Source of the DNA: Sphingomonas montanisoli
GTDB taxonomy: Bacteria > Pseudomonadota > Alphaproteobacteria > Sphingomonadales > Sphingomonadaceae
DNA length: 64,000 nucleotides
Assembly (NCBI RefSeq): GCF_008274695.1
Contig: NZ_VTOU01000001.1
Span: forward strand, 682,001-746,000
Reading direction: 5' to 3'
Under the pieces are notes generated by a model that did no database searches, was not told where the DNA came from, and was given only the letters and a program-made list of their open reading frames with translations. A program made the translations under genes and the position numbers. This document shows positions 60,120 through 64,000 of the stretch, in pieces. Numbering within the stretch: position 1 is the first letter of the stretch; each line of letters starts with the position of its first letter.

Positions 60120-60239
60120 CGATACACCTGACCGCCATGCGCCGGGGAATGCAAGCAGCTTAGCCGGATTTGGCCCGCGCGACCAATCTGGATGGGCGCC
60201 TGTGCGTGGCGGCTGCTATGACATAAATGTTGGACGAGA

Positions 60240-60620
60240 ATGGTGCATGCGATGAAGATTTTCTTTGACGGCGGATGCAGGCCTCACCCGGTGGGCATGG
60301 AGTTGGCGGTCGTCATCGCCGGGCGCAGTACCATAAAACGCGATCTGGGTCCGGGAACGGGCATGGACGCAGAATGGCTGGCGCTGATAGAAGCCATGCG
60401 TCTCGCCCATCAGAACGACCTGACGGATCCGGTGTTGATCGGCGACGCAGTCGCGGTGATCGCACAGGCCAATGGATCCGTTCGCTGCCCTCCCGCCTAT
60501 GTGCATCACCTGCGGGTCTTTCGCGCGCTGCCGCAGCCTGCGGGCCGCGTGCGCATACGGCACGTGAAACGAACGCAGAACCTTGCGGGCATTGCGCTGG
60601 CAAGACTGCACGGGCGCTGA
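60240..60620 (+). CDS. RNase H-like domain protein
   Basis: The 126-residue protein has the order of acidic residues of the RNase H fold: KIFFDGGCRPHPVGMELAVVIAGR (Asp, first strand), MDAEWLALIEAMRLAHQ (Glu, helix) and VLIGDAVAVIAQANG (Asp, fourth strand), then a C-terminal arm RIRHVKRTQNLAGIALARLHG with basic residues. The pattern matches small reverse-transcriptase-like RNase H proteins in bacteria. It could process RNA-DNA hybrids, or be a non-catalytic relative. The start may be 60240 or the ATG at 60252. It is followed 40 bp later by a small CxxC protein on the same strand. Confidence 0.65.
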   Translation: MVHAMKIFFDGGCRPHPVGMELAVVIAGRSTIKRDLGPGTGMDAEWLALIEAMRLAHQNDLTDPVLIGDAVAVIAQANGSVRCPPAYVHHLRVFRALPQPAGRVRIRHVKRTQNLAGIALARLHGR

Positions 60621-60660
60621 GCGAAGCGGGCCGCACGTGCGTACAAGGCTCAGCATTTGT

Positions 60661-60822
60661 ATGAGGAAACGACGTTTCCGATCGGAGGTCGACGCGATCT
60701 CCGCCGCCCGAGCGGCCGATATTACGCTGATGCCTTACCGATGCGACCGGTGCAGGCATTTCCATCTCACCAGTCGAACGAAGGGCAAGCGCTCCGCGCC
60801 ATCTCCCACTCGCGAACGGTAG
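60661..60822 (+). CDS. Small CxxC protein (53 residues)
   Basis: A basic protein with KRRFRSEVDAISAARAADITLMPYRCDRCRHFHLTSRTKG. The CDRCRHFH segment (Cys-x2-Cys-x2-Phe-His) could bind one zinc ion, and the first helix is typical of a small family I have seen annotated only as hypothetical in sphingomonads. It ends in a basic tail. The ATG 60661 has AAGG about 12 bases upstream. It may be co-transcribed with the RNase-H-like gene, which would suggest a nucleic-acid role; this is inference. Confidence 0.6.
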   Translation: MRKRRFRSEVDAISAARAADITLMPYRCDRCRHFHLTSRTKGKRSAPSPTRER

Positions 60823-60856
60823 CATCTTTGCGCGTATCTGCTCGCTCGCGGCGGCC

Positions 60857-63067
60857 TTAAGCCCGGCTTCGCGGGAGGCCGAGGCGGCGTTCGCCCACCA
60901 TGCTGCGCAGCACCTCGCTGGTTCCCGCGTAGATCGTGGTCGCCGTCGAGTGGCGGTAGCTTTCCTCGATCACGCCAAGTCCCTCGCGGCCCCGCACGAG
61001 CGACGCCGGGGCGGCCAAATCCATCAGGTCGGCGGAATCGGTGATGAACGTTTCCGTGATGAAGATCTTGGCGGCGGGGCCATATGCATGGTCGGGAAGC
61101 TTCCGTGACGCAACCCACGCGGTGCGGGCGCCCAGCGACTCCCCGATCCTTGCATTCGCATGCGTCCGTGCGATCCGGGCGAGGACGCGATTGTCCTCGA
61201 TCGCAGGGCGGCCGCCGCGCATTGCGCCACGCGCCCAGGCAATTGCCTTCTCCGCCATGTTGCGCTGATTGTGATAATAGGACGTGCCGCCTTGCTCCAT
61301 CTGGAGCGCCGCCGCGAGCACCTTTACCCCACCATTGACGTCACCGAGCCGATAATGATCAGCGATGCGCACGTCGCTGTAGAAGGTCGCGTTGGTGCGT
61401 TCGTCCATGAAGGTGAAGATCGGGTGGATCTCGACCCCCTCCCCGTCGAGCGGCACGAGAAACAGCGTCGTGCCCTTATGCTTGGGCAGATCGGGATCGG
61501 TGCGAGTGATCAGCAGCGCATAGGATGCCCATTCGGCTCCGCTCGTGAACATCTTCTGCCCGTTGATGATCCAGCCGTCGCCGTCGCGCTCCGCCCTGGT
61601 CTTCGCGCCAAACACGTCGGATCCGCCCGAAGGTTCGGTATAGCCGAGCGCTGCGGTAATTTCGCCGCGCCCCAGACGCGGCAGCACCTCCTCTTTCAGC
61701 TGATCGGTGCCGAAGGCCTGGATGATCTGGCCAACGAGATTGCTCGTCCCTTGCGGATTGATCGTCCAGGGCATGGTTTCCCACACGTCGAGCGCAGCGC
61801 GCGCCGCCTCGGCAGAAGCTTCGCGTCCGCCCCAGCGCTTGGGCCATGCCGGGAACAGCAGCCCCGCCTCGCCCATCGCCTTGCTGACGCCCCAGTCATG
61901 CCCCTCGAAGCTGTGATGCGCCTTGGCGCGCAGTTCGGGGGTCAGGAGCGCTTCGAACTTGGCGCGGGTCTCATCGGCCAAAGCCCGGGCATCGGCGGAC
62001 GGCGCGAAATCGAGCGTGACGGCGCCCGGATTGGGAAGAAAGGCCGGCTCACCGAGATAAAGCCGCCGTCCCGCGCGTTCGAGCGCCAGTTCCGGATCGC
62101 CGAGCATCAGCCCCAGCGACTTTGCGCGGCGATGATAAAGCTGGATGTCATATTCGTTCGACAGGCCGTAACCGCCAAAAACGTGGAGCGAATGCGCGAC
62201 GGTGCGCGTCGCCGCCTTGTTCACGAACCACCACAATTGATCGATACCCGCCCCCGCTTCGACCGGATCGCCATGGGCGAGCGCCGTGAAGATCCAGCGC
62301 AGGAACATGCGTGCGCCGTCCACATCGACGACGCAGTCCGCCAAAGGATGTGACAGCCCCTGGAAGGTGCCGATGACCTGTCCGAAGGCGGTGCGTTCGG
62401 ACGCATATTCGGCAGCCATCGTCAGCGCCTGTTCCGAAAGGCCGATCAAGGCGGCGGCGGACAGCAGCTTCCATTCCTCGACCGCGGCGTGGAAAGCCGC
62501 GACGGCGGCGGCGCCTTCCAGCAGGAGCACGCGCTCCCCCTGCGGTTCGAACCAGGCCGTCGCGTTGTCGGCTACCATTTGCAGCGCCTGGGGCCGTGTG
62601 GCCTGCGGGCAGAGAAACAAGCGTTCGCCATCGAGCGCGACGACCGCATCGGCGACGGCCGCGCCTGCGACCATCTGCGCACCAATGCCGATCGGCGCCA
62701 GCGCGATCGACGCGAACTTGTCCCCGCTACCGATCGCCTCGAGCCAGGCATCAGCCTCCGTTGCGGTACTGCGGGCGATCAGGCTTGCCGCAATGAGCGC
62801 CTCGGCAATCGGCACCGACGCCAGCCGGCGCCCGGCCTCCTCCATCAAAATGGTCGCATCGAGCAGGCCCAGTTCGCTGCCCCCGCGCGCTGCCGGCACG
62901 CGCATCAGCGGCACGCCCAGTTCGGCCAGCGTGCGCCATAGCGCGCGATCGAATCCGTGATGATCCGCTTCCGCCGCGCGGACATGCGCGGGCGAGGACT
63001 CCGTCTCGAACAGCCGCTTGAACATATCTTCGAGCGCGAGGCTCTCTTCCGGCAAGCCCAGATCCAT
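60857..63067 (-). CDS. Fused two-domain acyl-CoA dehydrogenase
   Basis: A 736-residue protein made of two acyl-CoA dehydrogenase units. The first (about 1-370) has RTLAELGVPLMRVPAARGGSELGLLDATILMEEAGRRLASVPIAEAL and YASERTAFGQVIGTFQGLSHPLADCVVDVDGARMFLRW. The second (about 380-736) has GLLFPAWPKRWGGREASAEAARAALDVWETMPW, ALGYTEPSGGSDVFGAKTRAERDGDGWIINGQKMFTSGAEWASYALLITRTDPDLPKHKGTTLFLVPLDGEGVEI and the C-terminal YRHSTATTIYAGTSEVLRSMVGERRLGLPR. Elsewhere such domains often work as two-gene heterodimers on steroid side chains; here they are one chain. It introduces a double bond in an acyl-CoA using FAD. The start 63067 follows clearly non-coding sequence. Confidence 0.88.
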   Translation of the reverse strand: MDLGLPEESLALEDMFKRLFETESSPAHVRAAEADHHGFDRALWRTLAELGVPLMRVPAARGGSELGLLDATILMEEAGRRLASVPIAEALIAASLIARSTATEADAWLEAIGSGDKFASIALAPIGIGAQMVAGAAVADAVVALDGERLFLCPQATRPQALQMVADNATAWFEPQGERVLLLEGAAAVAAFHAAVEEWKLLSAAALIGLSEQALTMAAEYASERTAFGQVIGTFQGLSHPLADCVVDVDGARMFLRWIFTALAHGDPVEAGAGIDQLWWFVNKAATRTVAHSLHVFGGYGLSNEYDIQLYHRRAKSLGLMLGDPELALERAGRRLYLGEPAFLPNPGAVTLDFAPSADARALADETRAKFEALLTPELRAKAHHSFEGHDWGVSKAMGEAGLLFPAWPKRWGGREASAEAARAALDVWETMPWTINPQGTSNLVGQIIQAFGTDQLKEEVLPRLGRGEITAALGYTEPSGGSDVFGAKTRAERDGDGWIINGQKMFTSGAEWASYALLITRTDPDLPKHKGTTLFLVPLDGEGVEIHPIFTFMDERTNATFYSDVRIADHYRLGDVNGGVKVLAAALQMEQGGTSYYHNQRNMAEKAIAWARGAMRGGRPAIEDNRVLARIARTHANARIGESLGARTAWVASRKLPDHAYGPAAKIFITETFITDSADLMDLAAPASLVRGREGLGVIEESYRHSTATTIYAGTSEVLRSMVGERRLGLPRSRA

Positions 63068-63254
63068 ATCGGCGTCCAATCCTATCCAACGCGCCTTGCG
63101 AGCAAGGTGAGGGCGATCAGTTGCCGATGCGCAGCGAATTAATCCAGCATGGTAGCGCTGCGCTTCTGCATAGATGGAATTGCGCAGCATCGCAGAGATA
63201 AGGCATCGGTTCCGCTTCCGACTCTCCCCTCCCCCCCCGATTACGCGCTGGACC

Positions 63255-64000
63255 TCAGTTGGTGCCGGGGTTGCGGTATCGTACGAGTTTATACTGCGTC
63301 CCCGCTTTGACGGTCGCATCGCCATTGAGCGCTGTGAACAATGCGCGGCCGTTGCGATCGGCCATCTGCCGGGACAGGCTATCGGCACTGGCGAGCGCGC
63401 CGGCGGTGACCACCTTGATCATGCGCGGGCGCAGGGCCGCGACTTCGCCCGGGCCGAGCAAGTGAAACGATGCGAACAACTGGTCTATCGCTGCTCGGCC
63501 CTGCCTGGGCGGGGTCGCGATCACGAAATGGAAGGCGCGACCTCCGCCTCCGTCATAAGCGGCGACCAGCAGATGCGCTCCGCCATCGGGGCCCTCCACG
63601 CGCAATTGCGCAATCCGGGCCGGCAGGCCGTTGATCGGGCTTCGCGCGAGATCCGCTTGGGTGGGCGCGCCGTCCACCAGTTCGCCGATCAGGCCGCGCA
63701 TATAGGCGTCAAGGTCTCCGCCCCGAAGCTGGCCGCCGCCGAACTCGCCCCTGATATCGCCCGGGCCGGTGATGCCGATCGCTTCGGGGCTGTTTGCGAG
63801 CGTGAAGCCCGGCGGCGCTTCGAAACCGATCCGCATGATGGGATGGGCAAAACGACGACCGATGACGAATCCCTGTTTCGGGTCGTCACCGAACAGCAGG
63901 CCATCGATCTTCGCCAGATATACTGCCTCCTTCTCTCCGCGCGCGTCTTCGGCGATTCCGGTATCTTCAGCAGCCTGGATTGCGCGTTCGACCCGATTGG
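63255..64000 (-). CDS. M48-type metalloprotease, C-terminal part, cut by window edge
   Basis: The reverse strand is open from the right edge to the TGA at 63255-63257, about 248 residues. It reads NRVERAIQAAEDTGIAEDARGEKEAVYLAKIDGLLFGDDPKQGFVIGRRFAHPIMRIGFEAPPGFTLANSPEAIGI and goes on with a beta-rich domain. The IDGLLFGDDPxQGFVxGRxFxHPxxRxxFxxPxGF run is typical of the region after the catalytic domain in alphaproteobacterial M48 peptidases with TPR or SH3-like ends. The HExxH motif lies beyond the edge. The C-terminal AGTQYKLVRYRN probably belongs to an SH3-like element. It is probably periplasmic. Confidence 0.75.
   Translation of the reverse strand, partial: NRVERAIQAAEDTGIAEDARGEKEAVYLAKIDGLLFGDDPKQGFVIGRRFAHPIMRIGFEAPPGFTLANSPEAIGITGPGDIRGEFGGGQLRGGDLDAYMRGLIGELVDGAPTQADLARSPINGLPARIAQLRVEGPDGGAHLLVAAYDGGGGRAFHFVIATPPRQGRAAIDQLFASFHLLGPGEVAALRPRMIKVVTAGALASADSLSRQMADRNGRALFTALNGDATVKAGTQYKLVRYRNPGTN

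Noticed and set aside
1-64000. Search for CRISPR arrays, tRNA or rRNA genes, insertion sequences, prophage or integrative elements
   Set aside because: No regularly spaced repeats, tRNA-like cloverleaf, transposase, integrase or phage protein was recognised. The direct repeats found are short operators or palindromic intergenic elements.

Overview
The window looks like chromosomal DNA from a sphingomonad (Alphaproteobacteria, Sphingomonadales). This rests on high GC, three TonB-dependent receptors of which two carry an IVVTA(R/Q)RREESL plug start, dense short operons, many catabolic oxygenases and dehydrogenases, and short palindromic intergenic repeats. No tRNA, rRNA, insertion sequence, phage gene or CRISPR array was seen. 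Family assignments come from reading motifs, not from searches.

Left part (1-13.9 kb): the N-terminal part of an L-serine dehydratase (cut by the left edge), a 26-residue membrane peptide, GTP-dependent PEP carboxykinase divergent from a LysR-type regulator with two helix-turn-helix domains, an exported endonuclease/exonuclease/phosphatase-fold protein, then a LysR-controlled set (D-aminoacylase-like amidohydrolase, TauD-like dioxygenase, cupin) and a set of SDRs with a luciferase-like flavin oxidoreductase.

Centre (13.2-39.5 kb): a large catabolic region around an IclR-family regulator at 27182. A 17-bp near-palindrome, TGTTCGCCTGGCGGACA, occurs three times without change (20521, 27102, 29406), with diverged copies at 32668 and 39492. 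Each lies about 64-96 bp upstream of a start codon. The genes behind these sites are: HMG-CoA-lyase-like, HyuA, HyuB, CaiB CoA-transferase, SnoaL-like and 2OG-Fe(II) oxygenase; FAD monooxygenase, arylmalonate-decarboxylase-like protein, bicupin, zinc-ADH-like, LeuC-like, LeuD-like and isochorismatase-like amidase; MFS transporter; KKCGH lyase and HisD-like dehydrogenase; two more bicupins; a tandem-SDR fusion; and a TonB-dependent receptor. A Baeyer-Villiger monooxygenase sits inside the region with a different operator-like repeat. I read this as one regulon for uptake and stepwise breakdown of a substrate I cannot name. The set matches no pathway I know, and is the best candidate for an undescribed system here.

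Next (39.8-44.3 kb) is the phenylalanine/tyrosine catabolic operon phhA-hpd-hmgA-fahA, without maleylacetoacetate isomerase. It is followed by an alpha/beta hydrolase, SnoaL-like proteins, an SDR and a second TonB-dependent receptor. An XRE-type regulator with an in-frame amber codon follows (49873-50619), then an MFS/glycerate kinase/SnoaL-like operon and a PAS protein.

The right part (54.3-64 kb) holds a probable Fur-controlled haem uptake locus (haem-type TonB receptor, DUF6607-like protein, divergent DUF4198-like protein), a VOC protein divergent from a TetR regulator across a 43-bp palindrome, three small or unassigned genes (one RNase-H-like), a two-domain fused acyl-CoA dehydrogenase, and the C-terminal part of an M48-type metalloprotease cut by the right edge.
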